A stretch of 64,000 bases of DNA from Platerodrilus igneus (taxonomy: Eukaryota; Arthropoda; Insecta; Coleoptera; Lycidae), in contig JARFIW010001187.1 in assembly GCA_036346225.1 (NCBI GenBank), positions 620,001 to 684,000 on the forward strand. Reading direction: 5' to 3'. The translations under genes and the position numbers were made by a program. The notes below the pieces were generated by a model, which was not told where the DNA came from, searched no databases, and saw only the letters and a program-made list of their open reading frames with translations. The stretch's first letter is position 1. Each line of letters begins with the position of its first letter. This document shows positions 18,437 through 29,977 of this stretch, piece after piece.

Positions 18437-21400
18437 TTGCAATGTTTGTTAGATTTTGTTTTGGAACATGCTGTAAACGATGAACGACCATATCTTAAAG
18501 TAGAAATTTTAGTAAAGACATTTTTAGGATTATTAGACTCTGGAGCATCTCGGACCATAATTGGAAGTAGAGGTTTGTCTGCTGTGCTTGCACTTGGTTT
18601 GTGTGTTCGACATAAGGTAGATTCATTTGTTAAAATTGCTGATGGTAGTCGTGTGGAATTTTCAGGAGTTGTAGAATTGCCAATAACCCTAAGAGGACGT
18701 GTTAGGCTTATCGAAGCTATTGTTGTTCCTGGAATTCCTCATTCATTAATTCTGGGTACGGATTTCTGGAGAGTTATGGGTATTGTACCGGATCTTAGAA
18801 GTAATGAGTGGTATTTTTCGAGTGAGTCAGTTGAAGTGGACCTAGTAGAAAATCGCAAAGAGCAGACAGTGTTATTAGATTTAGAGGAGGTCCAACTAAA
18901 AGCTGTTATTGAACGTTATCGAAATCTGATGGGTAATGAACTAGGGTGTACGAGTGAGACCGAACATATTATAAGGACTAATCATCCCCCTATTAAACAA
19001 CGTTATTACAGGGTTAATCCAGTCGTACAGAAACAAATAGATGAGGAATTACAAAAAATGTTAGACTTAGGTGTAGTCGAACCTTCGAATAGTCCTTGGT
19101 CGTCGCCGATATTGTTAGTTAAGAAGAAGGAAGGTGGCTATAGATTCTGTGTAGACTTTCGTAAGCTGAATTCTGTGACGGTGAGGGATAGTTACCCACT
19201 TCCTTTAGTGTCTGATACACTGGACAAACTTCGTAATGCAAAATATTTGTCTAGTTTGGATGTTAAATCTGCGTATTGGCAAGTTAAGATGGCGGAAAAT
19301 TCGAAACCATATACGGCTTTTACTGTGCCAAATCGTGGACTCTTTCACTTTAAAAGAATGCCTTTTGGACTTCATAATGCACCTGCCACTTGGCAGCGGT
19401 TGATTGACAACGTGTTGGGACATGACCTTGAACCCCACGTGTTTGTGTATCTTGACGATGTGGTAGTAGTGACCGAAACATTTGAGGAACACTTGAGGAT
19501 TTTAGAAGAAGTATTTAATCGTCTAAAAAATGCAAATATCACAGTTAGTTTTGAAAAGTGTTGTTTTTGTCACCCGGAGATGAAGTATTTAGGTTATGTG
19601 GTGGACAAGAATGGTCTTCATGTGGATAAGGAAAAGGTTCGAGCAATGTTAGATTTACCCGAACCCTCATCAGTAGTTGAAGTTCGTCGTGTAGTAGGAA
19701 CATTTTCTTGGTATCGTCGGTTTATACCCGACTTTGCTACCATTATAGCCCCAATTACAAGGTTATTAAGTAAAACTCGTAAATTTGAGTGGTCACATGA
19801 GTGTGCAAATGCGTTTCATCGGCTTAAAGAGTACTTGGTGGCCGCACCGATACTTAGTTGTCCTGATTACACGAAAGATTTTGTTGTTCAGACAGACGCC
19901 TCCGGTCATGGCATAGGAGCAGTGTTGAGTCAACCTGATACTGATGGAGATAAAATGATTGCATACATAAGTCGCTCCCTTACCAAACAAGAAAGAAATT
20001 ATTCGACAACAGAAAGAGAGTGTTTAGCGGTTATATGGGCTGTAGAGAAATTGAGACCATATCTAGAGGGCGTAGCCTTTACGGTTGTGACAGACCATTA
20101 TAGTCTTTTGTGGCTGCACAACTTGAAGAATTTGTCTGGTCGGTTAGCTAGGTGGTCGGTTCGGTTACAGCAATATGACTTTAAGGTGATACATCGCAAG
20201 GGTAAAGAGCATGTTGTGCCAGACACATTGTCTAGAACTGTCCCATTAGTTGATGAGGTGGTGGTGGACTCTCCGGTGGTTACTGATGAAAGTGAAAAAA
20301 GTGGGGATAGGTGGTTTGAGAAAATGAAAAGTAGAGTGATCGATTCACCCCAAAAACATAGTGAATGGCGTGTCACTGATGGTAAATTGTTCAAGTTTGT
20401 GACACCGATGTATCCAGATATATCTCCTCCTGAAGAGGCGTGGAAGATAGTTGCACCTAAACCTAGTCGTAGAGATATTATTCTTAGTGCTCATGAACCC
20501 CCAACAGCAGGTCATAGAGGTGTTTATAAAACTTGTGCTAGGATTTCTGAAAAATACTATTGGCCTAAGATGCGATATGATGTTGCGAAAGTAGTTAGAA
20601 ATTGTCAGGTTTGCGCGGCACATAAAGTGTCTCAGAAGGGACCTTGTGATAAAATGGTGTCTCATCCTAAAGTTGATCGACCATGGGAAATGATTTGTAT
20701 GGATTTAATGGGTCCTTTCCCGAGATCTAAGCAGGGTCATGCGTATTTGTTAGTGGTGACTGATTATTTGAGTAAATATAGTTTGTTATTTCCGTTTAGA
20801 AAGGCCACAATAAAAGTAATTCGGAGTAAGATTGAGAATGAGGTGTTTTTGGTTTATGGTGTTCCTAGAATTATTATAAGTGACAATGGTTCTCAGTTTC
20901 GGTCTAGGGAATTTAGAAATTTAACAACTAGGTATAAAATTACTTTGAAATATTGTGCAAATTACAATCCACGAGCTGACCCTACTGAACGTGTGAATAG
21001 AGATGTGAAAACAATGCTTGCTATGTATGTGTCTGACAATCATCGTACCTGGGACGAAAAACTCCCCGAACTAGGTTGCGCACTTAGAACTTCAACACAT
21101 GAAAGCACGAAGGTTACCCCATTTTTTGTAATGTTTGGTCGTAATATGATATTGTCCGGTGAAGATTATTCTGTTAAAGACTTAGTTTCAGAAGAAGATG
21201 GAACTCAATTAGGAGGGGTTACTCGTAACGAAAATTTTAAAAATTTGTTTAAAGATGTTAAACATCGGTTAGAGGTTGCGAATAAGAAAAGTTGCGATCG
21301 TTACAACCTGCGTTGCAGACACGAAGAGTTTTTGCCGAATCAGTTAGTTTGGAGGAAGAACTATGTACTTTCTGATGCTTCTAAGTTCTTCACAAAGAAA

Positions 21401-21553
21401 CTTGCACCACGTTATTTAGGACCTTTTTACATCAAGAAACGTATTTCGCGTTGGACTTATGAGCTTCGAGATGATAAGGGAAAATCGGCAGGAACATGGC
21501 ATATTAAAGATTTAAAACCATCGGCTGTGGATGATGAAACAATTGCAAAATAG
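18437..21553 (+). CDS. pol: gypsy-1 Pol polyprotein: protease, RT, RNase H, integrase
   Basis: A 1038-codon open frame; it is open somewhat further upstream (to about 18380), and no ATG is needed if made by frameshift from gag. Domains: aspartic protease with DSGAS at residue 34; reverse transcriptase with the LPFG-like MPFGL segment and YLDD at 338-341; RNase H with TDASGHGIGAVLSQ near 486; integrase zinc-binding H-H-C-C (HEPPTAGH to CQVC, about 685-735) and catalytic DDE residues in CMDLMGP (about 754), SDNGSQF (about 814) and PTERVNR; a C-terminal GPF/Y-type module ending HIKDLKP. Domain order RT-RH-IN defines Ty3/gypsy. All catalytic residues are present, so the element could have been active recently. 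No env follows. Confidence 0.97.
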   Translation: MQCLLDFVLEHAVNDERPYLKVEILVKTFLGLLDSGASRTIIGSRGLSAVLALGLCVRHKVDSFVKIADGSRVEFSGVVELPITLRGRVRLIEAIVVPGIPHSLILGTDFWRVMGIVPDLRSNEWYFSSESVEVDLVENRKEQTVLLDLEEVQLKAVIERYRNLMGNELGCTSETEHIIRTNHPPIKQRYYRVNPVVQKQIDEELQKMLDLGVVEPSNSPWSSPILLVKKKEGGYRFCVDFRKLNSVTVRDSYPLPLVSDTLDKLRNAKYLSSLDVKSAYWQVKMAENSKPYTAFTVPNRGLFHFKRMPFGLHNAPATWQRLIDNVLGHDLEPHVFVYLDDVVVVTETFEEHLRILEEVFNRLKNANITVSFEKCCFCHPEMKYLGYVVDKNGLHVDKEKVRAMLDLPEPSSVVEVRRVVGTFSWYRRFIPDFATIIAPITRLLSKTRKFEWSHECANAFHRLKEYLVAAPILSCPDYTKDFVVQTDASGHGIGAVLSQPDTDGDKMIAYISRSLTKQERNYSTTERECLAVIWAVEKLRPYLEGVAFTVVTDHYSLLWLHNLKNLSGRLARWSVRLQQYDFKVIHRKGKEHVVPDTLSRTVPLVDEVVVDSPVVTDESEKSGDRWFEKMKSRVIDSPQKHSEWRVTDGKLFKFVTPMYPDISPPEEAWKIVAPKPSRRDIILSAHEPPTAGHRGVYKTCARISEKYYWPKMRYDVAKVVRNCQVCAAHKVSQKGPCDKMVSHPKVDRPWEMICMDLMGPFPRSKQGHAYLLVVTDYLSKYSLLFPFRKATIKVIRSKIENEVFLVYGVPRIIISDNGSQFRSREFRNLTTRYKITLKYCANYNPRADPTERVNRDVKTMLAMYVSDNHRTWDEKLPELGCALRTSTHESTKVTPFFVMFGRNMILSGEDYSVKDLVSEEDGTQLGGVTRNENFKNLFKDVKHRLEVANKKSCDRYNLRCRHEEFLPNQLVWRKNYVLSDASKFFTKKLAPRYLGPFYIKKRISRWTYELRDDKGKSAGTWHIKDLKPSAVDDETIAK

Positions 21554-21603
21554 TATTAGTACTTACATTTTTTAGTGAAATTTTCGGAGAAAATATCTTT
21601 AGG

Positions 21604-21615
21604 TAAGGGGGGAGT
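21604..21615 (+). other. gypsy-1 polypurine tract
   Basis: AAGGGGGGAG immediately before the right LTR start TGTAACG; primes plus-strand synthesis. Confidence 0.85.
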
Positions 21616-23410
21616 TGTAACGTGCCACTTCTTTACATTGCATAAATAACTACCATTTTTAAACAATTATCTATTTCGGTAACTTAAAGTATCATTTTTC
21701 ATGCAGTAAATGTATATAAATAATTCCTTAAAGAATAATAAACCTTTAAATAGATGTATAATTGTCCCCTAGTAAAAATGTAAACAAATTTGGATATAAT
21801 AATAGTATACTTGTGTAGGCCTCTGGTGTTTAGATGCCGTAATTATAAATTTGTAGAAATAAAGACTTGTTCTTATTTAGAAGCGTGGTATAAGTAGTTC
21901 CATTGTTTTCCGCGAGATGCTAGGAAATTTTCCTTAATATTTCGAGTTTTGTTAGTTGGAGATATGGTATCATAAGGCTAACAGCAGATTGAAGTCGAGC
22001 GCTTCGAATATTATATGATTTTGAAATCATCCTTATGGGAATTTATTTCGAGTGCAATTATGAAACGTTAAGTGTTGTAGATTTGCTTAAATATTGTTTA
22101 TTGACTTCACTAGTTTCTACCTCTTATGAGGGATATATTCTTCAATTTACTGCTGTTAAGCCACGTGTGGAATTTCGCCATATTGATCTTTTGGGTATGT
22201 ATCATTTAATACTTGTAAATAAGAATTGGTTTATGATGTTTGAATTTGCAATTACGTGTCTATTCATATTAGAATCTAAATAATGGTTTCTTTTGGTAGA
22301 AAGGCGAAGATTATTGAATACCATTGTTGGACGGAAAACCCTTACTGTAGGGTAAGTTTGTTTAAGTTTTGGTTACATATTAATTAGGGTTGATCATTCA
22401 ATTAATAATGTTATTTGAGTGCGAGCGTGTTGATAATTAAATGTTGGATATATTTGTTCCTTAGTCGTAATTTTAAAGCTGGTTGTTTGTGTAATTGTTG
22501 AACGTGTGTATTAATTTTCAGATGTATAGATAAAATATTAATTAGTGTCATACTTTATCTAAGAGAATAATTGATTGACTAGTACTTATATTTGTTTCTC
22601 TTTAGGGTTTTTTTCCTTTGGTTGTTATTTTGGAATTTTACATTCTGGGTCGTAGTTTATGGTAGCGCATTTGGTAAAAGTTAGAGCAGCCGTTGCACCT
22701 GGCTTCACATTGAATGCGGAAGACGTTCTTGGATCCTAGGAACACGCAAGTTTTAATATCTTTTATGTGACGATTTACTCGTCTTATAATGATAAAATTA
22801 ATTCAACTAATTCAAATCTTATATGTTAAACAACAGTTAATGCGATTATTTAATTTACGAGTAGTTGATATAATTGTCTATCCTTGACTTGTCGTGTAAC
22901 GACACATTGTTGAATATAAATCTGCGTGCGCCTGAGCTCAAGCGGCGTCCATAATATAAACCATCCGTGCGCATTAACCATGTTTATTTTGTTTTATTAT
23001 TTTTGTCGTACTGAACGTACATTGTTTATGATTGACTGAACATTCTCAAAGATTATTTAAATTAAGAACAGAAACTGTCTCCAATATATATTTATTTTTA
23101 CCTGACTTACTTACTGGCATCATTTAATAATTTAATAGTTTATGACAAGGCATTATTTTAGTAACAATATCTCGGCATATAGGTACTCGTACTTATTTGG
23201 TATTTTTGGTAGTGCGAGGTACTTTGGTGGTTGCCTGGAGGCAAATTTACCTGGCGCCCTCTTTATTTTACTTTTATTGGTCCATAGCATTTTTAGGACC
23301 CACTCCGTCTCCACTGCAGCTGGTCGGCAACCCACCTACTTGTCAACTTGAGCCGTAGGTAGCGACACGTAATTGTTACTCAAATAATATAGGTAAATTT
23401 GTACGTCGCA
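21616..23410 (+). repeat. gypsy-1 right LTR
   Basis: 1795 bp, same ends as the left LTR, followed by ACCT at 23411-23414. Differences from 2208-4009 are mostly one-base length changes in A, T, C or G runs (for example CCC against CC near 21912). Confidence 0.96.
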
Positions 23411-24479
23411 ACCTGCGGGGTCAGCTCAAAGAATCTGGTTTTGTTTTGCATCGTATGAGCTACTGTTAACAGGAAAAGCCGAAAGACTGATATTTCTGGA
23501 CAGTCTTCATTTTTATAGAAGAACTGGAAATTGAACCGTGAGTAAAGTTTGAGCTTTTTGTTTACGAATTACAAACATGTACATGTTGATTTTAAATGGC
23601 TGTTCTAAATTTGTATTTATTTAGTAGAAAATTGACATAAAATTAAAGAATTATTTTGTTGAACTATTGAATAGCGATATACTTAATTGCCTAAAAGTGG
23701 CTTTGTTTAAATTTAAGTATAGTAATGCAGGAAAATAAAATTAGAACATTTTAGATGATTAATCAATGGTGTATTTTAATTTTTAAAGTAGGTTTTATAT
23801 GTGGTGTAGTGCAGTTAGAAGTGGACAACAAGTTGGTATTTTTAAAGGACTATAGAATGTAGACATCGAAAGTGTGTATTAATTGTTAGTTATTTCATTT
23901 CCAGAAATAGAATTCAGAATGTCATGTATGTCAATATAGGAAACTGGAACAATTTGTGAGATAGTATTATTGCTTAATTTAACGCTGTTTCTTTAGGATT
24001 TCTTTTGGTAATACCTTGTCAGTTTGAAGTTATAAAATTAGGTTTTTCTCTTTTTAAGGAAGACATTTTTGTATTCGTATTGCAATTATTTAAGGTTAAT
24101 AGAAGTTAAGTTTTGGTTGCAGTCTTACTTATAAATTACGTGAAAGTAACCAAATTCGAGAAAGAATATTCATTCACCCCAGTGGAAGTCGTATTTGGGG
24201 AGACCCCATTTTAAAGATTCGTTGAATTGACCAAAATTGATACATTGTTTCCTTGTGAGTTTATTTTCCAAAAATATAAAGTGACAGATTTAGAAAACCA
24301 AAAGCAAAGGAGACCCTTTTGGAATAACCGTCTTCGGTGTAGAGGGAATATTGAAAGGGTTGCTGAGACAAGACGGTTTGACGTTCATAATTGCGAGAAC
24401 AGGTATAACCTTTCAAGATAAATGTTCATTGTAACGTTGTTTTTGTAATTCAACTATTCCAAGTTATATTTTTGCATTC

Positions 24480-24565
24480 CTTTTCCCATAGGAATCCACT
24501 CCAGCATCACTGTAGTTAACCGGCGCAGCCTTTAAAACTGTTAAGTGTTCCCGTCTCTTCAGGGT
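24480..24565 (-). repeat. Diverged dispersed repeat, copy A
   Basis: Read on the minus strand it translates as LKAAPVNYSDAGVDSYG; copy B (25705-25790, plus) translates as FKGAPASYSGSGVGD. DNA similarity is about 65 percent over 70-80 bases. An old repeat family or exon-derived fragment, family unknown. Confidence 0.4.
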
Positions 24566-25704
24566 AAATCTGTGTAATAATCTTGCAATACAAAATATAA
24601 ATAGAGCTTTCTGATGAGCAGTAACTCTTGTGAGAAAGTAAAGTAAAAGAAAAATCCTCTCCAAATTAACGTAAATGTCCGTGATGTCTAATGCGTATGT
24701 CAAATTCAAATAGTAAATTCCTATTGTAAAACAAAACTAGCCAAAGTTACCAAACTAAGCTCAATTGGAGATATTATTTCCCCAAAACAAAAAAAATTAA
24801 ATTAAGTAAACTATTGTTCTAACCAATTTCAACTTAAAATATTTTAAATCTAAATTCTAGTTTTCAGTATCATTATCTGTCCCGTTTGGTTTTAAATTTT
24901 TTCATGCTAAATCCCTCGGGATTGACCTATATCATCATGAATTCATACATGACTGTAAAAACGTTGTCAACAATCGCGAAGAGCCCTAGAAATTCATCCG
25001 GCCTGAAGAACTAGATTGCGTTTGAGAGCAAACTTTTCCTTAAACTTTATTTCCGAGTCAACAACCAACTTCATGTTGTCGTAGGTATAATTAAATTTGT
25101 CCAAAAATTTGTTCTGATCTGATAACTGTCAAATCATTAATTCTTTTCACATCCTTACTCGTAATTCATAACTCAATTTGGTTTTCAATAAAAAGTATAC
25201 ATTACACGTAAATTCTATTTCGACACTCAAAAAAATTCCTCGTTTTTTTTTCTGGTCATGATCAGTTAATTTTTGTCTTAAGTCTTTCAAGATAAATTTT
25301 CTGATAAAAAATCGTCCAAAAAATTACGTTTTTTCAATTAAATTTAGAAATCTGACAAACAATTAAAAAAATCAAAATTTAAAAAACAATTGAAAAATAT
25401 CTTTTATAATTAAACAATTAAAAAAACAAACAAATAATACGTTAGTGTTACCAAAAAATTGAACAATTTATAAACATAAAATAACTAAACCATAAAAACG
25501 TACCTAACGATAGAAAAGGACCACCATGTAAAAAAACTACCTTATGATTTAAAAACTGCCCATGATTGGACGGTAAAAGCCTTAACGTTAAAAAAAATTA
25601 ACAAAATCAAGACTCACCGTTAAAAAACGGCTTCATGTTTTAAAAAAATTGCTCATGATTGGGGGTCAAAAATACTGTTATGAGTAATATAAGGGGTGTG
25701 TTAT

Positions 25705-25790
25705 AAAATTAGATTTGCTCCAAAGGAACAAGGACCTCGTAACAATTTCAAGGGTGCACCGGCTAGTTACAGTGGATCGGGAGTGGGTGA
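25705..25790 (+). repeat. Diverged dispersed repeat, copy B
   Basis: Inverted relative to copy A at 24480-24565. It lies in a 61-codon open stretch (25696-25881) with no known domain. Confidence 0.4.
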
Positions 25791-26366
25791 TATGATTATA
25801 TTGTCCTTGGTGGTCGGGATGAACGACAACTGCTATACTGCAAATTATCTTTTCATGGGAGGTGCATACGTAGCGACTTGAAATATTTAGATGTTTTCCT
25901 TTGTGGTTTCGAAATAAGTCATCGTCCTGAATTATTACGCTTATGATGCATTTATCTTATTATCTGAGCAACCTTTATAGAAAAAAAAAACAATAAAGTA
26001 ATGCGAATACGTTACAGTTTCTAGAAAAACACAATTACTTACAAACTATCAGTTTATCTATGGCATGTTTTAACTGAACTACAAATTTGTCGTTTAAATT
26101 TATAAATGCCTATCCAAAATTCAACTAGTAATTGTTCTAAATCGGAACTTTAAACTACATTGCTATAAATAATCTTTATTCGATTGTTCATTTCTTCTGA
26201 CCTACGGACGCTAAGTATTTTGTTTTGAAAACAACCCACAGAGTATTTTAAAACAAATTATTTATCCAACGCCCTCAAATATATGTTTACTATAAATCTC
26301 ATTTGAAACTGTTTTTAAAATCCGTAAAAAAGACAATTGTTATACAAAGATTGACGTATAGTCCCG

Positions 26367-26379
26367 TGTGTGTGTGTGT

Positions 26380-26438
<59 letters not shown>

Positions 26439-26551
26439 TGTGTGTGTGTGTGTGTCTGTGTGTGTCTGTGTGTGTGCGTGCGTGCTTGTGTGGGTGCGTG
26501 CGTGTGCGTGGGTGCGTGCGTGCGTGCGTACGTGCGTGCATGTGTGTGTGT
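26367..26551. repeat. (TG)n microsatellite with TC/CG/CA interruptions
   Basis: About 185 bp of TG repeats, grading into CGTG/CGTGCG variants at the right end. All long ORFs over it are repeat artefacts. Confidence 0.98.
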
Positions 26552-26555
26552 GTTG

Positions 26556-26699
26556 TCACGAACGTTAAAGATCCCTACCTCGTTTGAAACAGCAAATGTT
26601 CGGTAAAATTCAAAGTTTCCAGGTAAAAAACTGACTTTCTGACCAATGTGGTACCTTTTGGCAGGACATTGGAAAATCAAATGTAGTGTAATTTATTTG
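26556..26699 (+). mobile_element. SINE body, 5'-truncated copy
   Basis: About 80 percent identical to the 3' body of the adjacent SINE (shared GTTAAAGATC, TTGAAACAGCAA, GGTTCGGCAAAATTC-like and AATCAAATGTA blocks, and the TAATTTATTTG tail). The tRNA-like head is missing or replaced by the TG tract. Confidence 0.65.
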
Positions 26700-26985
26700 G
26701 GGGCGGCTTTGTCGCTTAGTAGATATGCTTGTGACTACTAATCGTAAGGTCGCAGGTTCGAATCCCGACACGATCCTCTTGAAAATGCTTAGACGAGCAT
26801 TTTTAACAAAAATACGCCCTCGTTCGGATGGGAGGTGAAATGTAGGTCCCGTTAAAGATCTCTACCTTGCTTGAAACAGCAAGGGTTCGGCAAAATTCAA
26901 AATTTCTTTGTAAAGAAGAACTTCCTGTCCAATGTAGTACTTTCCCGGAAAATCAAATGTAATTGTAATTTATTTGAAAGGATCT
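26700..26985 (+). mobile_element. tRNA-derived SINE
   Basis: The head (26700-26776) has a pol III A-box-like TGTCGCTTAGTAGA, an anticodon-arm-like stem TGTGA/TCGTA with loop CTACTAA, and a perfect B box GGTTCGAATCC. The body carries CTTAGACGAGCATTTTTAAC, then GATGGGAGGTGAAATGTAGG, and ends TAATTTATTTG like the copy in front of it. The acceptor stem does not pair, so it is not a tRNA gene. Family not named. Confidence 0.7.
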
Positions 26986-27494
26986 CTTCTGTTATTTTTA
27001 AGACTAACCTCGCATCCTTTATTTATAAATAAGAATTAAATCTCCGAAAGCGTCATTTGCGATTATAAATCTGAAAATTAAGATTAAATTTGTCTATTTG
27101 CATAGCTTTAAATTGTACTAAAAATACGTTTTGTTCATAATTTCTCTGGATGATGACTTAGCTTAGAATAGTGTTGTAAAAATTTCTTTAAAGGATCTAT
27201 TGAAAAGCAAACGGAATTATTTCCCACTTCAACGTAGTAGATATTACTTTAAGCTTAAAGCAAATAAGAGATTATTAATTTTCAAATTAATAAACTATAA
27301 CATTTTGCTCTATTTTTTTCTTGCTTCTTATGACATATCCATTGACAAATACCTAACAGATCTTTTTAGTCTCGTACTATTCAAATATCAAGACCGCTCT
27401 TGCTCAAATATTTCTAAAATCTGGTCGATGTTTAGAGTATTAACTTCATATAAAATGGTGCATAAGTAATTTGAAACTAGACAAAAATACTTAC
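26986..27494. other. Noncoding, probable intron
   Basis: AT-rich, no supported exon. It lies immediately 3' (minus strand) of the LDLa exon donor, so it is most likely intron of that gene. Confidence 0.5.
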
Positions 27495-27626
27495 TACAAT
27501 CAGCTTCATCGGTTCCATCAACACAGTCTATTGTCATATCACAGCGATAATGGGGAGGTATGCAGTACGTTTTATTAAAAACATATTGTCCACAGGTAAT
27601 TTGTCCTGGATCACAATCAGGCGCGG
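27495..27626 (-). CDS. LDL-receptor class A domain exon of a host gene
   Basis: On the minus strand a pyrimidine-rich acceptor ending TTTCATTTCAG precedes 132 bases of open frame, and a consensus donor GTAAGT follows. The exon is phase 1-1, the usual phase for shuffled LDLa modules. It encodes one complete domain with six cysteines and the calcium-binding signature near the end: [34 protein letters not shown]. LDLa repeats bind ligands in extracellular parts of lipoprotein receptors, some proteases and matrix proteins; which of these this is cannot be told from one exon. No neighbouring exon of the gene was found in the window, so introns are long (TE-filled). Confidence 0.9.
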
Positions 27627-29490
27627 CTGAAATGAAACAAAGCTTTAATTAAAATGGCAAAGCCTTTCATTAGTAAGCTTTAAAATGAAAATGTAAAACT
27701 AACGGTGTAAATTTCAGAATAAAAAATGCTTGCATTCAATCAACTAAAATTAATTAATTTCTTTGATTAAAAATGGTATCATTCAAACTCTGGTGAATGT
27801 ATTTCTGTTTAGGGAATAAATAAACGTATTAAGGCAAAGATGGCATAGTTGCTAATATAAGGAAGTATTGATTTTTTATTTTGATATTTGTTGCAGCAAA
27901 CCCAAGTGATTGGGTTACTTTGTAAAATTCCAGAATTTTTAATGAAGTCTACCTTAAAAGTATGACGGTTCGTTTTTATGTTGGTTTTCATGAAACAATT
28001 AAACTTAATCCTAATAAAGTGTTTACACGACTGTTTCTTAAATAACACGTTTTTTCTTTTGTTAATTTGCCGACTCCTGCAAGTATTGTCTTAAATATAG
28101 ACCTCGTTTCACCATTTTAATGGTTATGAGCTTGGTAAAGTTAACCTTTATCTTGAGACGTAGTAAATAAAGTCAATGACTATCTAAGCATATTGTGTGA
28201 TTACAATCATTCATCATTTATCACTGCCATCGTCATTCTCAAAAAGTTGTTAAAAGTGCTCTTTTCAAGCTTCTCGGTAAGTAAAAACTTTTTTCTATCT
28301 CTTTCGCTCCGCCTATCTTTCTATGTGCATTTTTATGCACAAATTACAGTAAAAGACTTTAATAAAACCGCAAAACGTTTGTGTTCCATTAAAAAGGTAT
28401 TATTTAGGTGCCCTGAAATTAATTGTATATTATTGTATTAATTGGAACTATTCAAATAAAAGAATACAGCAGTTTGTTATTTACACAACAAGCTAAGAGT
28501 TTATTTATATTACTAGTTTGTGATGCTTTCTGCATCCTCCGAACATTTCTAGTATGTTCTTCTATAGTTCCATTTTTCTACAGTTACATTTGCTGCTCCA
28601 GAGGAGGCAAACGCCAAAGTCATTCTGTCTTTGCCTTCGCAGGCACTTCCTATCTACTGCGCCACTCTTCTATTAACCAAACAAATACGAGTAGTATACC
28701 CAAGATCAAGGATAGCCCATTAATGCGAGGAAGCCCAATATGTCAGTTAATATCGTATATATTTATAAATGTTTCGAATAAAAGTTGTAGGATGCGCACC
28801 TTTGCATACGTGTGAAATATTTTTAAATGAAGAATGCTTCGATTAATTCTGGTTCTATACTCATCAGATTTTTAAATTGTTTTAAATGCGGCGTTGCTAA
28901 GTTGTGAAAATTTTTTAATTAAAATTTCTGAAAAAACATTGTCTGTTCAAAAATGTATAGAGGCTCGTTCAGTTAAAAAATTTTGGGGTAATATTTGGTA
29001 CACAGATAAACAAAGATCGTTCCTTGCTAAATATGTAAATATTTGAGGATTTAGTTATAAATTTTTGCAACTTTCTAATAGCAAAAAATTTGTTATTTTA
29101 AATGGAATACCCTGTACATTGTTTTATAGGTTAGTAAAGCTATTAAATCTATTCAATTCATTTCTATACCACGTTATCTCTAGAACTAGTAGTTTTTGAG
29201 AAAATGACAATTTTATGGTGCATTCTATTCTACCAATTTGAATACATTATTACTTTTTGCAACTAGGCTGAGACTTTAACATTTCACCATTTAATAGTAA
29301 TACTATTATTAATAGACAACAACCCTCAAACAAACTTAATTCATTTTGTTTTGTGAGCAACACGTGCAAAAGTTGCTCAAAACTTAATTCCTTTTACCGC
29401 GATCACGATAGCCATGCCTACAATCAAAAGGAGAAAACCAGCAGTTCCGAATCAATCAGAACGTCTGTCTTTGTCGATTGTTATCCAAAA
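27627..29490. other. Noncoding, probable intron or intergenic
   Basis: AT-rich with scattered short ORFs (28193-28441, 28423-28815), none with a domain. Immediately upstream of the LDLa exon on its strand. Nothing further is supported. Confidence 0.5.
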
Positions 29491-29497
29491 ACCAGTA

Positions 29498-29977
29498 CTA
29501 CTGTAAATCCTTGTGATTATTACTTAAGTGCCAGTAACTAATATCACTCTTGTGACTGTTATCCATGAGTGGTATAGCATTACGCTCTGCACAAGCTACG
29601 CTATTTAGATCAGATATTATGCGGTCAGTGATGGTTACCTGGCAAGCACATAGTTATTCCATCATTACAGAGTCGGTCAATGTTATCTTGACCAACATAC
29701 CACTATTTTAACCTTACCCTTACACGGTCAGTGATTGTTATCCTCGTGAGTACACAATTACTCTATTTTTACACAGTCAGTGATTGTCATCCAGACTACA
29801 TCCACTACTCGCTTGTAACTGGAGATACTAAAGCACCACCTCTACGACGCCGTCAAACCCAAGTCCGATAATGCCAGGTGTCCATGTCTTTCAGGCATAC
29901 CACCATAAATTCAAGCACATAATTATTCCATCGTTACAGAGCCGGCCATTGTTATCCTGATCAACACACCAATATTT
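29498..29977. repeat. Degenerate ~50-bp tandem repeats, GGTCAGTGATTGTTATCC type
   Basis: Several units of about 49-53 bp share (C/A)GGTCA(G/A)TG(A/T)TTGTTATCC, for example near 29550, 29620, 29674, 29722 and 29776. A group of three units ending CCAGACTACATCC recurs after about 200 bp and continues beyond the LARD insertion, giving a higher-order duplication. Probably an old minisatellite. Confidence 0.6.

Larger units (their letters stand above)
2208..23410 (+). mobile_element. Ty3/gypsy LTR retrotransposon gypsy-1, interrupted by Polinton
   Basis: Two LTRs of about 1.8 kb begin TGTAACGTGC and end GTCGCA. They are flanked by a 4-bp duplication ACCT (2204-2207 and 23411-23414). A primer-binding site follows the left LTR and a purine run AAGGGGGGAG precedes the right LTR. 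Between them lie gag with a CCHC knuckle and a pol with protease, RT, RNase H and integrase in gypsy order. Without the 12.9 kb insertion the element would be about 8.3 kb. The near-identity of the LTRs points to a recent insertion. Confidence 0.97.
23415..26360. other. AT-rich noncoding stretch, right of gypsy-1
   Basis: No convincing exon. It contains a degenerate two-unit A-rich repeat at about 25510-25690 (both with GC(C/T)CATGATTGG), a long poly-A/T-rich zone (25200-25640) and the diverged repeat pair listed separately. Short open stretches at 24227-24421, 24464-24709 and 25696-25881 have no recognised domain. Confidence 0.6.

Noticed and set aside
26299..26680. Several long ORFs on both strands over the TG tract
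   Set aside because: Pure translations of the (TG)n/(CA)n microsatellite.
26700..26776. tRNA gene
   Set aside because: A good B box but no pairing acceptor stem, and it is fused to a SINE body that recurs next to it.
28571..28811. Possible TM exon on the minus strand (GILLVFVWLIEEW)
   Set aside because: No acceptor site and a stop directly upstream; likely chance.
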